Shown: positions 33,730 through 48,699, numbered from the stretch's first letter. The stretch is 64,000 nucleotides of DNA from Cyathus striatus (GCA_025738555.1 JAOVFP010000002.1:1860001-1924000), one strand, 5' to 3'. Notes: generated by a model not told the origin, from the letters alone. Made by a program: numbers and translations.

Positions 33730-35938
33730 AGAAACTCTCACAACTGGAAGCTGACTTGGATCTAACAATTAAGTGAGTATATTTTATTTCTTTGGTATTT
33801 TACTACATGCTTCCTCATAATTTCTTCATATAGAAAAAGTAAACTTAATGAATTTGAGCAAAAATTTGAAATCCCAACTGTAAGGCGACCAAGATTAGAA
33901 AGGGATGTAATTGAGATGGCAATTGTGGAGGAAGTGCAGAAAGATACCATGCAATGCTGTGGTCCTCTGTACATCAAGTCAAAGCTAAAGGATAAATTGA
34001 TTATGGTTCCATGGTTAGTTATTTCATTTCAATGAATCTCACAAATTCATTACATGAGTAATACTGTTTCCTCAGTGATAAGGTTTGAGAAGTAATGCAT
34101 AGGATTGCCCCCAATGGATTTGAGATACAATTCCCTGCAAGCCAGAAGTCAAAAATACCATGGAAAACACTCACCTCAGCTGGCCCTTATCAAGAGATCT
34201 CTGCTGATGGTCATGAAAAACTGAATGCACAGGGACTTCGAATGGGCAATATAAGCTTACCAATTTATGGATACAAGGATAAGTGGTCAGGATGCATTTT
34301 AAAACTTTGCTTGCTTCCAAATTGTTACATCCATGTCCGGAATCCGCTATTCCGCACTTCCACACTATCCTGCACTTCTGTATTGGCCGCATTTCTGACC
34401 AATCATCAGAAACATCGTCATGATTTATCACTTACTTACTTGTGCTCATCCACTATGTTACTATTTCATATTACTCCTCAATTACTACTCCTATCCATTT
34501 CACTATATCGCATACAGCCATTACTTCCATTCTTCAGCCACTACTCCTCTATGGTGGCTGACTCATATTTACCTATCCCTAGTTATACCCTTATACTTCA
34601 CTCAAAGTAAACTACTCCATACTTTACTTAGTATTTAAGATCTAGTTTTTGTACAGTAACTTTAGTTTTCATATCAACTATGATTACGAATATACCACTA
34701 TACTCTGTCTTCTTGTCTCTAAGGTTTTGTCCTTAGTTCTGGTCTCTATTCTGACCTTTCCGCATTTCACACTTGACCTTGCTCCTACCTCAAGCTTGTT
34801 CCTACCTTGACTTTGAAATATGAACCACTGAGAATCACAAGGGGCACAGCACATAAGCTGAAGCCAAGGTTCCCTTCTGCACTTTTTGAGTTCTCTGCTT
34901 CCGACCTCGAGCTTACATAATACTACAAGTAGCTCCCTCCGTGCTAAACCCAGCACCTCCCTATTATCCCTCCGAGTGGTACAGTACGTAACACAAATTC
35001 ACAAAGCACAGCTGCACTTGGGCATGTTTTCCTTGACTTCATATTGCAAATTGGAGGTAAGCACTCATACTTTTCATTGGAGTTAAGTAAATATATGTAA
35101 CTTACATAAATAATGAAAGGTATTCTGATCCAGATGACAACTGATAAGGGCTCAGAAATTGGATGGCAATTTTCTTTTCAAGATTCTTTGAGGTGTGTAA
35201 CCATGAGTCAGGCAGCAGGCCTCTTGCTATATGTCATCTTTAAGAACATTATGGTGACAAATATTTTATGGTATCTAGGGACTTGTTTGCACCAGACGTT
35301 GATTTGAATGCATACCCACCATTTGTGACACTTCCAAGCACTCATAACATTGTTATTGAACCACCCTGGCACTGGCTCCTAGAAAAGACTAGGCATAATT
35401 TGAAGGAACTTATTCTAAGAGGAAAAGATGCACATATATTTTACCAGCAGAATGACATTCACTGGTAGGCTCCAATGCTACATATCCATAGTAGTATTGT
35501 CAAGCTTTAACAATCTCCATTTTTCATAGAGATTTATTTTATTGGATATTTGTTCCTTTAATTCAGCAAGAAATTGATGAATTCTCCATATTCTGGAATC
35601 AACGCTGTGTTCGCCCTCAGCCAAAGAAGGAAATGCCTTCAGGTCATGTCCCTATTGATGTGATTCAGCACCCTGTGCACTTTGGAGGGATCAATTGTTT
35701 GATTTGTGTACCTGAGGATACAGTACATGAGCTCCATAGCTATCTAACGGAGGAAGTGGGTTCTAGAGATTCTCATCTGTCATGGTATAGCAAGGACTTT
35801 GAGGCTGCAGCATGCCTTGCTTATCAACTTCTTGGTGAGCCCCCTCTCACTTTGGAGACAACATGGGACACTTTCACAATAATGATTCTGGAACTTGAAG
35901 TCATATGCAATAAATTTCATAGCACCAGGCACCTGTAG
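33730..35938 (+). pseudogene. fungal integrase-core-domain protein, inactivated and split by a solo LTR
   Basis: Retroviral-integrase-like (rve-fold) protein family widespread in basidiomycetes. Exons: about 33730-33772 (LEADLDLTI), 33834-34013 (FEIPTVRRPRLERDV), 34076-34322 joined across the LTR to 34999-35056, 35120-35192, 35279-35464, 35530-35938. Core motifs are GPYQEISADGHEKLN, GYKDKWSG, MTTDKGSEIGW (second acidic residue), VTLPSTHNIVIE, FYWIFVPLIQQEIDEF, MPSGHVPIDVIQHPV and EEVGSRDSHLSWYSK. Stops: TGA at 34086-34088 (KV*EVMHR, where R is expected) and a TGA formed across the junction 35464/35530 (H*DLFYW). Introns are 50-90 nt. Good family match, but non-functional. Confidence 0.8.
34323..34993. 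mobile_element. solo LTR inserted in the integrase-like gene
   Basis: 671 bp beginning TGTTAC and ending GTAACA, with a perfect 5-bp TSD CAAAT (34318-34322, 34994-34998). Removing it and one TSD restores the host frame exactly across the site (LLPN then SQSTAALGH). Unrelated in sequence to the Gypsy LTRs at 20.9 and 27.2 kb. No internal coding. It is the product of LTR-LTR recombination of a separate retroelement. Confidence 0.92.
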
Positions 35939-36244
35939 GCTGATTGACTACATAACTACATTTACCTGCACTTCATAGTGATAGTTTGTTAATTACAAGT
36001 ACAACATATTTCTAATAAATATTACAGGTGCAAAAAGTATGTATTCCTCAAAGGGTAGAGCAACTGTCTGGTGCCCAACAGCCCCCCAATCACCACACAA
36101 ATAAATGAAATTAGCACAAGTAAGAATACAGAATGAGAACTGTACATCATTTTGAAAATCCAATGCTCATGGATTTGCCCATAGCTGAGACAGTTCTCTA
36201 TGCTCAAGTCCATCATCTATGAGATAAAGATTGCCTAAGAGTAA

Positions 36245-36800
36245 GTATAGAACATAACATTGAAGAAAAACTTACCCTCGTGATGAAGTCCTTTTTGGCA
36301 CCAGTTAAAGACTCATCTAATCTCAGGACTCTGGACTCAGCATCTCCAGAATGCATCTCAACATTTGCTAGGTCTGCATAGGGGAATTTGCCACATAGTA
36401 GTAGGTGTGTAATGACACCCACACTGTAAAGATTTGCCCCAAAACTATGATAGTCACTCCTCATGACTTCAGGAGCCACATAGATGAGCATTCTGCATGG
36501 AATATTGATGGTCCATGGGTTGTCTTCAGCCCACAGAAATGGGAACATGAACATATCCAGCTTAACTTCCCAAACACAAGCCTGATTCTCAAGATAGGCA
36601 GTGGTCCAAGCAGAGAATTTGGGAGAGGATGAGGTGTTGCGAGGGAATGGAAAATTGGTGAGCCATTCTGAAGTCACTGATTATGAGATGATTTGAGGGG
36701 ATTATAAAAATGTTCTTGGGCTTTACATCCTGATGAATGGTGCAAGAGAGATGGAGGTCCCTAAGCACGACAATCTAAAACCAGATCAGACAAAACCAGA
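36245..36800 (-). pseudogene. serine/threonine protein kinase fragment
   Basis: C-lobe of a eukaryotic protein kinase of CAMK character. The frame reads RDLHLSCTIHQDVKPKNIF (catalytic loop, HQD for HRD), then LIISDFRMA (DFR for DFG), then YVAPEVM (APE), FGANLYSVGVITHLLLCGK and FPYADL. The N-lobe is not found. The Gly-to-Arg change in the DFG motif and the missing half argue against activity. It lies directly downstream of the XPB fragment, and whether the two ever formed one locus is unclear. Confidence 0.65.
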
Positions 36801-36929
36801 ATGAAAATGAGTGAAGGTGATGCACAATTTCCGCAATATGTGTAACCCTAAGCTCTAGAGTCTTGAGCCCTCCAATGGGCATATGGTGCTCAGAGAATCC
36901 AAACATCATCTTGACAGGTCTTGAGGATG

Positions 36930-38870
<1,941 letters not shown>

Positions 38871-39400
38871 TCAGATGACTTGATTCGACGAAGTGAAGGT
38901 GAACATTTGCAGATGAGGGAGGGTGAGCAGAGAGCGGGTGCGGGAAGCACATAATGATGATTGTTAATAACAAATGGCAAGCACAGACAGCACACAGGTC
39001 CAAGAAACCATAAGCGACCTGGAACCGAGTTCAAAATTGAACCATGGAACTCTTGCCTACCATAGTTGAGGCTAAGTTTGAAAATAAAGTCGCAGCTGGT
39101 GTAGGATCGTCGCGGTGAACCATTGAGTTTGCGGAGCCGGTGCCAACATCTTTCAAAGGCACCATACGGTCAGCAAATTTCCTCTCTTTGAATCCTTTTC
39201 CGATATTTTTTGATTTTCTCTGGGATATCTCTTTGTTTGTTAATACCCTAAAAAGTCGTATCAGCAATCAACCTGGCCACCCACTGTTGCTTGTTGATAA
39301 TTATAACATTCAGAATTATAATATATACCAGGAGGAACAGTACTAATAAATAACAATTAAACAACTAAGTACATTAGAGACTATGCCATCTACACATAAT
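38871..39400. other. no gene supported
   Basis: A minus-strand frame at 39031-39267 (DVGTGSANSMVHRDDPTPAA) looks protein-like but is unrecognised and unconnected. The rest is AT-rich. Confidence 0.35.
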
Positions 39401-39419
39401 GAATCATCAGTAAAAAAAC

Positions 39420-41060
39420 TCAAAACTCAAAGCTCAGCGAATGAGCAAAGGTTCCAAAAGTTAAAACATCTGCGACGCCACTGATGAAGAAGTCAGGGAA
39501 GCTACAACCAAAATAAAGACAGGCAACATAAATGTGTAGACAAGCCCAAATCTTAATGCAAGCCCACTGCACATACATCGTTCTCCTCCGTCGATCCCGC
39601 TGGCAAAAGGAACTGAACGATGCCAGCTTTACCATATACTTTTCATTCTCTTTCTTGACTATATGAATGTCTAGTCAAGGGGGGCATCGACAAAACCAGC
39701 TACATAGCCTCCATTATATCTGAAAGCAAGGCAACTGGGCAGAAGTGAATCAACTTTACCCACTTCGGAGCAGGATTGATAACAATAAACAGTGGCACTG
39801 CAAGCAGTGTCTGTCTTATCAGCCTATCGAGGTAGAACGATGCTGTGATGAATGTGGTTCCATAGCGGTACTCAGCTCTTCATTCAACAGGGATGTGCGA
39901 TGCAGTGGCCACCAATAGCAGAGATAAAGTGTCCATAAGGAGCTTTCCCTCTAGGATATCCGAAGGTGTCCATGGGCATGTACAAATTGAGCGTCTAAAT
40001 GATGTCACCCTCACGCAGATAGTTGTTGAGTGAGGATGTCCGGCGCTGGAGAATGCATCCGCAGTTCCATTAGTGAGTAACCAAGTAAGTAGAAGCGGGA
40101 AGACACATACCTCCCAGTGTCAGACATAGCCATGAACAACTCCAACAACAGATAAATATCACCCAGCGAATGAGTGCAAAGATTCCAAAAATTCATAACT
40201 TCCAAGCTCCAACAAGAAGTCAGAAGCTATGATGCAAGCAATCATACCAACACATATGAACGAGCCAAGGACGAGCATCAAATTTAGCGCAAACCACTGA
40301 TACTTCGCATCACTAGCTCTCCCCTGTTGATACCGGACTAAGGGTGCTGAACACTTTCAATCTCCCTCAGTTGCTTCAATCTCCGCCGGACACATAGTGC
40401 CCAAGAGGCGGCGTATTAACAAAACCAGTCGCATTTCCTTACACCGCGGCATACGAAACACGACCGGGCATGGAGTTGAACAAACTCCTGCGCGCGATCA
40501 ACAACAGCGACGCTTCGACACCGAAGCGCTCAAACCTCGTCAATCGAGGTAAAAGAAATGACTCTTTGACCATGTAGCCCAGTGAAGTACAGTGGCATCC
40601 AGTGACAACGGCATGCAGCATACTGCTAACAGCATGTTCTGAACAAGCCCGGGATGTCTAAAACATCCATGGGCACGTAGAAGTTGTGCTCGTCTGGAAT
40701 GTTGTGTGTGGTAAGCGTTCAAGTATAGGTCGGAGAGAAAAAGAGCTCGCACAGTTTAAATATGTGTTACTTATTTGAATTGGCAAAGAAATTCTGACCT
40801 ATTCAATTGACCCCCGAGTCACAATAGATCATTGCGACTCGGTGTCAACTCGGTGTGACTCGGGGCCAATTGAAGGTTCGATCAATCGATCACCCGGCAC
40901 TAGCGGCACTGAATATCAAGAGCGGCAAACCCAAGCGCTCATCGCGGGGCTCTTTGTCAACGTCAAGATGGTCCTCCTCGTCTTCGCTCTCAGTCACACC
41001 CACCATTGAGGTTAAGCGGAACCCATACCTGGAATTCAGTGCCCAAGGGATAACTATATG
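39420..41060 (-). pseudogene. multi-pass membrane protein family remnant, copy 1
   Basis: Scattered minus-strand hydrophobic frames (39420-39635, 40011-40205, 40439-40621) and an acidic exon near 40,950-40,990 (ESEDEEDHLDVD). The acidic exon recurs at about 54,190 and 61,265, and related hydrophobic pieces recur at 53.4-53.8 kb. The pattern resembles fungal multi-TM proteins of the DUF6533 kind, but I cannot join the pieces into one frame. Family call is tentative. Confidence 0.3.
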
Positions 41061-41136
41061 ACAATTTATTGTGATCAGCGTTGCCATGTAATCAAACAAT
41101 GTATGCAAGTACTATGTATCTACTTCAAAGTGGAAG

Positions 41137-41705
41137 TCAAGTGGAAGTAATCCGATCTATCATTTTCTCCAATTTACCATCTACAACCTTCAGCTCCTTC
41201 AATAACTCCTCATTATCCGACCATCCAACAAGCGAAGAAGGCAAATAATAAATCAATTGTGTCCCTTTCCCCCCTTCCTTCTCAATAACAGTAACACGAG
41301 GGGGTATAAATGCCGCGGCGCGTATATCATGTCGCAGAATAGGCTGAGCGACCAAAGGATTTCCAATCGTATAGCTAATCGTCGCATTATGTTTCGCCCC
41401 ATCGTAGATACTCAACCACTCGTTTAGTTTAAATTCGCCAAAGTACCTTCATGCTGGACGTAAGTGAAAGTAAATATCGGAAATTCTGGAAATACATACA
41501 GAAAGTCACTAGGACCCGTCCAAGTGCTAACAAGCTCTTCCATCTCAGATCTGGACTTTATATTCGCCAGATGTGGCAGAATAGTTTCTGTCCCCTGCCT
41601 TTTTATCTCATGGTCTAGTCGAGCGGTGACTTCGGATAATGGAAGGTCAGTGTCGACTGTTATTAGCTGGACACTGAAAGTGAGGGCTGATACGGATTTC
41701 GACAT
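41137..41705 (-). CDS. DUF302 (TT1751-like fold) family protein
   Basis: Intact two-exon gene, 171 aa. Exon 1 41500-41705 (MSKSVSALTFSVQ, then LPLSEVTARLDHEI, ending GPSDF), intron 41447-41499 (53 nt, GT-AG, phase 2), exon 2 41137-41446 (YFGEFKLNEWLSIYDGAKH, then YTIGNPLVAQPILRHDIRAA and TQLIYYLPSSLVG, ending DRITST*). The order helix-rich start, GNPL, HDxRA, and Y(D)LPSSL matches the DUF302 domain over its full length. Splicing at this acceptor restores the family motif, whereas reading through the intron gives an early stop. No signal peptide or TM. Cytosolic; molecular role unknown for the family in fungi. Confidence 0.85.
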
Positions 41706-42380
41706 AGAGGACGAGGGGGTTAGTTTAAACTTTGTGATGCGTTAACTAGCAAGGCTGTAAATACTCTGCATCTCCGTCGTTAGCCGTTGTGCTCTGTAAG
41801 TATGTATGCTCAGCTGATCATAGAAGCTACCGTCCTATAAATAAGTATAGGCACTTTTGTGATATTACGCGTATTGCTGACAAAATATTAAAAGCTTGAG
41901 TGACATGTAAGTACATATCATGCATTGAGGCCTCAGAACTACGTAGTTCATGTGAAATTAAATCAATCAGCAGGAGGACTGTTGGAAGAACGCAAGAACT
42001 TAAATATGGCGGGAGGTGTAGGTCCCGTTTGAGTGCCGACATGTAAAACACGGTCATATATCCTTCAAACGATCCCGTACCGGTGCTTTTTTGTTCTATG
42101 ACTCAGACTTGTCTATGAGTCTAGTGTGACAATCTGAACATGCCCCATGATGTTGTTCGACTGCGAGAGCTCGGGTACCAATAATGAGAGACTTTATAAC
42201 AAAGTCATTAGTCTCTACCGCCTCAGAGAAATAGCAGCTCGCGTACTTTCTTCCTCCTAGAATACCTCTAACTTATGTTATTTAGAAAATACATACATCT
42301 TTGCTGTTCGATAGTAAGAAATATCCGAGCTCACAATAGACTTCCTCGAAATAGCTCACAGGTTCAATATTATCTGACCT
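41706..42380. other. intergenic, no gene seen
   Basis: Upstream of the DUF302 gene; includes its promoter. Short frames only. Confidence 0.45.
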
Positions 42381-42389
42381 GATAAATGG

Positions 42390-43050
42390 TACTATCCTGG
42401 GACTATATTAAACCATCAGCTTATACACGACACAATCACACCAAAAATCGACACACCTTCCTCCCGGTTTGCGTGTACAAATCACACGTTACTGACAACA
42501 AGGATGTTCACCCCACAGCGGTATCATCCCTTTTCTTCCTCGCTTCTCATCCCCCCGGCCGTACCCCGAGTGCCAGAATAGGAACCAACACCAATCCGGA
42601 AGCTGCACCGAGCAAGTGGCATTTGACTCTGTCGCAATCGTAAACAACATCGCTGCAAAGACAGAACGTTGACCTGTCGAACGGGACTATTTTTTAGATT
42701 GATGCTGGGCTTCTTGGACGTGAGCACCAGAGGAATACTTTGCGATTGAAGTGTGCGCCGAATTGCGCGCGAGCAGTCCTAGAAGAGCTAAGTCCCCAAA
42801 CAGAGTTTAGTAAGTTGCATTGTTGCCGTTGCTTTGAGAAGTGAAATCTAGTGAGAGACAATGGGCATGTAGAAGACGAGGAGGAGGGAGAGGTGACGAG
42901 CATGTATCGGATGAAGAAGCAAAAGAGGAAAGTGGTGTCAGGCTGTGTAGGTGGTGTAAGTAGTAACGCTGAGTGTTTGGAGTGAGGCGCAGGGGAGGAG
43001 AGGCCGGAGAGGAGCCGAAGAGGATATTTTGAGGTTTTGGTGTTGGCATA
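42390..43050 (-). pseudogene. small membrane-protein gene remnant, copy 1
   Basis: Minus-strand segment paralogous to 47.53-48.25 kb: both contain a hydrophobic stretch like (L)GLVL(V/S)xxLxL followed by a basic end, and similar flanks (GATAGTAAGA...ATATCC). Frames are interrupted in both. No family recognised. Confidence 0.25.
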
Positions 43051-43564
43051 TTTCTTGGTTTTACTATGAAGACTACAGAGTGAACCGTGTTATGTGCGAA
43101 GTGAAGAGGGTGCCTGACAGGTCAAAGTACTTACGATGAATCATGATCAATTCTTCGGAACTTTAGGGTCGCTGGCGTTTCGGTGATATCGGCGTTATAA
43201 GGTACCATTGCACCTTGCCATGCGCCGGGGCACGCATCGCAGCTTGCCTACGCCGAGGCACAACTCATTCCGCTCTTACTGGCTGTGAAAAAATATTAGA
43301 TTTATAACAATCTGTATTTCCTACTTTTAATTTCGAACGTATATTTTCGGTCAAACTTCTGAAGGTCCGGTCACTAGACCAAAACTAGACCTTCATTGAA
43401 TAATAGTGTTACAGCAGTGAACAAGTAATGCCTGAAAGAAATCAATATTTGAGTCTACACTGATGACCGTTGACTAGGACTGAAGTGCTAAAGCTAATAT
43501 ATAAGCACATGATCAAGGCATTCGAAAATTTAAATACCGAATAACTCGGAAGCACCCGACTTTC
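43051..43564. other. intergenic, no gene seen
   Basis: 3' flank of kinase-like copy 1. Contains a GC-rich imperfect direct repeat (CGCCGGGGCAC / CGCCGAGGCAC, 43227-43262). Confidence 0.4.
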
Positions 43565-46219
43565 TTACGGCTCTTCGAAATGTTCCATATCCAAGTCGTC
43601 GCCATCGATGTTCACATGTGTTATCTTTTCCCAGTCGTCCTCGCCATCTCTTTGAATCAACCTTTCCCGGTAAACCTTGAAATGGTTTCTTTGCTCTCTT
43701 GTTTCATAAACCGTCCCTAGAACCGCAAATCCGTCCTCCAAGGTTGTAATTCCAATCCAAGATAGAAATGAAATGTTTCGTGGTATCAATATAGGACGAT
43801 ATCTTTCCCCCACCCATGAATATTTCATAAAAATTTCTAATTCATGATTAGTTCGGCTTGTCGAAGGCAGCTCCTCTCCGTCTTTCACCAGCTCGAGTTG
43901 TGTTTTCATATATGTTATATCGATATCCTCCATGTATGATAATGATGGTCTTCGTTGCTCTGAATTTTATTTGTGAATTTCGATTTAAATATGAATAAAC
44001 AGTTGGTGAGTGCCTTACTTTGTGTATCGAGTTTGTGTTTAAAAGGTCCAACAAATACCGAGACATCAGATGTCGTCAATCCACACACTCTGTAAAGATC
44101 ATGAAAGGCTTCGTAATAAAACTTCTCCCAGTAAGCTACCAAAGGTCTCACGTGTATATTTGCACATGAGAGCCCTATTAAAGAAGCAAAATATTCCGAA
44201 ATTGGCTCAGCTCCTGACTTGTCCAATGACCAATATACAACCGGCTTCAAAACCCTTCCATTCCTGGGGTTAATCCTAGGGTCAGAAATAAATAAATAAA
44301 CTTCGTCATATATGTTGCTTTCCATATAGTGGGTAAATCGAGAGAACAATGTATTAATGCCAATGGTAATATGTGCACCATACACTGTAGAAAATAGCTT
44401 AAGCTTCAGTGATTAATGTAACTATATATTTGAAATTTTCATTACCTATACCCAAGAAGTTAATATAATATTTATCATGGATAATTGCATAATTTTCGAG
44501 TATTTTCGGAGCTTGGTAAAGCAAATTATGAAAATTGTCACCAGAGATACTGAAAGATCCCGAGAATAATATATTTCTGTGGTCAGTATTTCTGAATATA
44601 GCCTCGGGCTTTAATTTGAAGCTAGCAATATTTTATGAAAGTATTCCATTAGATATATGTGAATACCTAGTAAATAGTTATGTCCTTACCATGTAAATTG
44701 ACATACACGAGACAGTGGTTCCCTGTAAAATAAATAATCCGAATCGCAGTGCCAACATGTGCTCCTGTTGAAGGTTTGTTCAATGACATCAACATGACCA
44801 GATGATAGGTAGTGCATGCTGTCCTGCTCATATGATGGCCATACTATAACAGGATGCCCAAGAAGGCACTCGTACTCAGTCGAGGTATCGATACACATAG
44901 TCTTCATAACGAAGTGAAATATGCGAAAGCATGTTAACATCAGGTGTGCCGCACTAACATGATGTCGTAGGATTTTTCCATTATTGTTGAGAATCATGTC
45001 GATCAACTCAAGGTCATTTTGAGGTAGATTATCTGGATGCGCCTTAATATTCCATGTATTTCCTGTGTTAAAATGTTCATTGTAGTTATACTGTTGAGAG
45101 TCGCTGTTATAAATCTACAACGAGATAAGTGATATTTATAGCAATCCATGCAAGCGGCTTACCGATAATACTGTGTTAAGCCTACCAGATGAGTTGATGT
45201 AAAAATATATGGCACCAGGGCTTGATTCAAGTTGTAATTGGTCGATTACATTCCCAACCGTTAGATCTTCATAAAATTCTGAATCGGTGGAAGGACTGAT
45301 GTACTGGCCTAAATATTTGTAGGTGTCCTGAAGAAACTGTACAACACCGATTCACTGAGTAAAGAGTGTAACTTACAACGTAATCTGATATCTGAGTGTA
45401 ACTAACTTAGGGGTTGTTCTAGCTGAAATATGCACACTCACATATTTAATGCTGAACATGGCACGCTGCAAGGGTTGCAGAGACCACATATATTCCACAC
45501 GTTTTCGACGTGCCCCTACATTATTGTCAGAAGCTACACTGGTATCTGATAATACATATGTGCAGGTACCATCATCATGAAATACCACACCAGTTAATTC
45601 ATTTGATTTATACATGCCAAGTACTTGAGGAATATTAGGATGGGGCCTTTGGTGCCCATGTTAATCAGAGAATTTCCAGAATCTAGACTGGCATTTGCCT
45701 ACCACATTTTAGACAAAAGTTCTAATTCCTTTTTGAGTTGCTTTTGTATTGTGTAAGTGTCCCCACCTGCGATGATAAACATCAATTCATTGACTTACGT
45801 TGTATCCGCTCCTTCCTCGATATATTCGTGCTGCTCTCTTCGTATTTTCCCCTGAAACCTGGACTACGAAGTCGTTGTAGTTGCGTTCCGTACGTATAGG
45901 TCCATCTATGCACTCTACGATCTTAATATCTCCCTTTCGAATATGCTGATACTTTATGGGTGGTAAGAACGCGGGTAATAATGGTAAATGGGACAAAATT
46001 TACGTCGCAGTTGGATATACTAAGCTGAGAGTCCCCCTGATGAAACTTGTTGTAGCTACTACGCGCGGGCTTTGAATAAATCTTCTTTACATCTAAAATG
46101 AATATATTAGATATCAGGTTTTTACCGAAAGAACTGAACAAGGTCAACGTACAACAGAGTTTACCGATATCGATAAACGTACCGTTCTGTATCACGAAAT
46201 TCTTAGCGGCGTCGAACAT
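43565..46219 (-). CDS. kinase-like-lobe protein, copy 1 (apparently intact)
   Basis: Eleven exons give about 690 aa with all junctions in phase. Start MFDAAKNFVIQNGTFI; then YQHIRKGDIKIVE and VQVSGENTKRAARIYRGRSG; then LKKELELLSKMW + PHPNIPQVLG and GVVFHDDG. The ...ARIYxG...HPNIxQxxG...HDD order resembles a protein-kinase N-lobe and hinge. No HRD or DFG follows, so a pseudokinase is likely. A 15-nt micro-exon (ISDYV) precedes DTYKYLGQYI. The C-half contains ECLLGHPVIVWPSYEQD, VYWSLDKSGAEPIS, FLSWIGITTLEDGFAVLG and an acidic end DMEHFEEP*. It belongs to a long protein family I recall from agaricomycete genomes; function unknown. Paralogs at 48.7-51.3 and 56.7-60.7 kb confirm the exon model. 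Confidence 0.75.
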
Positions 46220-46913
46220 CTCCGTAAGGTTTATCTGGAAATGTGCAAGTGTATAAGTTGAAGAGCCTGATAAGAGTGTGTGACAACACAATGGTGAGTT
46301 GAAGCGAAAAAGGTGAAAGCTCGCAGGGAGCCCAGGGCTATTGGCTGCGACTCTCGTGTTGTCGAATATGATGAACCTTCTTAATCTTTATGCTCGAACG
46401 AGAAGCATGTGTATAAATGTCTTGATCATTGTCAGGCACATAGCCCCCAGCGAAAATCTGTACAGCAGTCTATTCGATGGTAGCCAGCACACTGGTGTCG
46501 AGCTTGGCTATACTGGTACTTATGCAAGGCCTTCGACTGTTGAATTTAAGTCCTTTTCAAACTACCTCTGAGCGTTTAAAAGGTGTTCCCTACTACCGGT
46601 AGTAGGATATAATAGAAGATCATTATACATATGCCATTTCAAGACATGAACATAATAGCACTGAGCCGGAATCAAGACTGCCATCAAACCTACAGATGGG
46701 GGCAGCACAGACACTTAAGGCTGTTCATTAGGGAAGCCGGTTGACCTCCAGGCTGTATAACGTATTATTGCGCGATATCATGATGTAAGTAGTCACAGTG
46801 CGGGGGATAACTGAGCAGTTGTAGAGCAGGCTCTCTGAGCATAATTGTAACGCTGTGGATAGACAGTGAAATGAAGATACAACACCAGAGTCCAGAGCGC
46901 TTTGAGGCTAGTC
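46220..46913. other. upstream region of kinase-like copy 1, no gene seen
   Basis: Shares recognisable similarity with 51.35-51.6 and 52.43-52.9 kb upstream of copy 2, e.g. TTTAAAAGGTGTTCCC followed by ACTACCGG (46576-46600; 52475-52499). This shows that flanking DNA was duplicated with the gene. Confidence 0.5.
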
Positions 46914-47200
46914 GAGGTAATATATCACAGAAACATCTCTGAACAAGCGTCGAAACATAGTGCAGAACACCACACTTCGCATCACCAAGTACTCCCTATC
47001 AACACACAATAAGAAGCCCGAACGGGTCCAGAACTCCTTAATAGCTCTCAAAAGCCCAAGGGGTATCGACAAAAACCAGCCACACGTACTTCGATTGCTC
47101 GAAAGATCCATCGCTGGGCGCAGGGTAGCGCGTGGCCGACAAGAAAGATTACAGAGTGTCGTCTCATCGAGAACAATACCGTGTGATACACTATGACTAC
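46914..47200 (-). pseudogene. multi-pass membrane protein remnant, copy 2
   Basis: About 90% identical by eye to 53547-53800 over some 260 bp. The minus-strand frame reads RAIKEFWTRSGFLLCVDRE and VVFCTMFRRLFRDVSVIYYL, a TM-rich segment with the (L)RD.S.(I)YY pattern found in fungal DUF6533-like membrane proteins. Flanking exons are not joinable. Confidence 0.35.
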
Positions 47201-47529
47201 AGTCGACGATGCTGTATGGGTCAGGATCCACCCTATTCGACGGTCAGAACTCAGGGTACCAGGGCACCACGCTACACCGTGACGATGACTACTATCTAGA
47301 GATGAGATGACATCGTCAGTTTGCTGCTGCTTGCGTGACAACCAGAACCAACATATGCACCTTCTTCGACCTAGGCTGCTCCCAACGTTACCCAGCAAGT
47401 TCATCGATCGTCACTTTCTTCATTCACACGCACATCGTGCCTATATCATCGCCATCCCGTCCCCCCAAACCTGGAGCTGCATCATAAGAACTAGAGGACA
47501 ATGAAACGCTCGTGGGCGTCGTTAGAGGT

Positions 47530-48330
47530 TGCCGCTTGATAGTAAGAGCATATCCCCTTCTGGTCCCCCCACAACACTAAGCTTGGTTAATGCAGCTCGC
47601 AGGTTCGATAATAACGGAACTCATAAAGATCTCCATAGACTAGACTGCAAAGCCATCGGCTCATCCGACATGATTAAACCAACCAAAACGTACATTCTTC
47701 CTCCCACTGGGCTATCCAACAGGCGTACACTGAGGCACACAGAAGGTATATTCCGTTTCCCAAGAAACTCACCCTCGTCCACCTTCCTCATCTCAATTCC
47801 TGTTCACTTTTCGTCTTTTTCACTCCCAGAACGCCACATGAATCGCAACACCAGACTAAGAGACAACACCAATCCCAAGACTGCGCCGATTAAAGCGATC
47901 TTTTACCTTTATTGTGGTGCGGTAAATAGACGCACCGCTGCCCACCCTAGAGCTGCAAAAACTGAAAGTTGTCCCGTAGAGCAGGACTGCTGACTTTGAA
48001 TAAGGCTGCGCAATTCGACGTTAGAGCCAGAGGAGAGATGGGGGAATGACGCATGAGAAGCTCTGGTGAGACCAAGACGCCAGAACGTAGTGAGGTTGCG
48101 CTGTTGGAACTTGGCGCTATTTTGCAGTATGGGAGAAGATGGGTATGTAGGATGCCGATGTTGAGGTAGGTGATGATTGTATCTGGTGTTGAGAGGAAGG
48201 CAACTCCACCGCACATGATTTCGCGTGGTATTGTGCAATGGGAGAGTATTTCGAGGGTTACGTCCGGGAGGGAGAGGATGCGAGCGTAGGCACAGAGGAC
48301 TTGAATCGCTGGTGTTAGTTATTACTTACG
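47530..48330 (-). pseudogene. small membrane-protein gene remnant, copy 2
   Basis: Paralogous to 42.39-43.05 kb. Broken hydrophobic minus-strand frames; no start-to-stop model possible. No family recognised. Confidence 0.25.
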
Positions 48331-48699
48331 GCGAGAGAGACTAAGAAGTAATTACTGTACCGAAAATGAATCAAGGGACCTTCGTTATCCCTCCTCTGAG
48401 AACAATCTCTATTCCTAGGCCGTTACAGCGAGCACTTCGACGCTTAGGCAGGTGATGGCGGTGGTGACTTATGGCGGTTGATGATTATCTGCGTTAAAAT
48501 GGCTCCATATTCGAGGAGAGCGGTGAGGGGATGATGGTTGTGAGATGCGAAGGAGATGCTGGACTAGGAGATGATGGGATAGGATAGCGTTGGAACCGTG
48601 GGTATATTAAATCAATTAATTTCAACCACCGACTACATATCTTGAAGTACTTAATACGCTCCCCTCGAATATCGAGCCGTTCCAACGCAGATAATCATC
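48331..48699. other. intergenic, no gene seen
   Basis: Between the duplicated blocks; short frames only. Confidence 0.4.
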
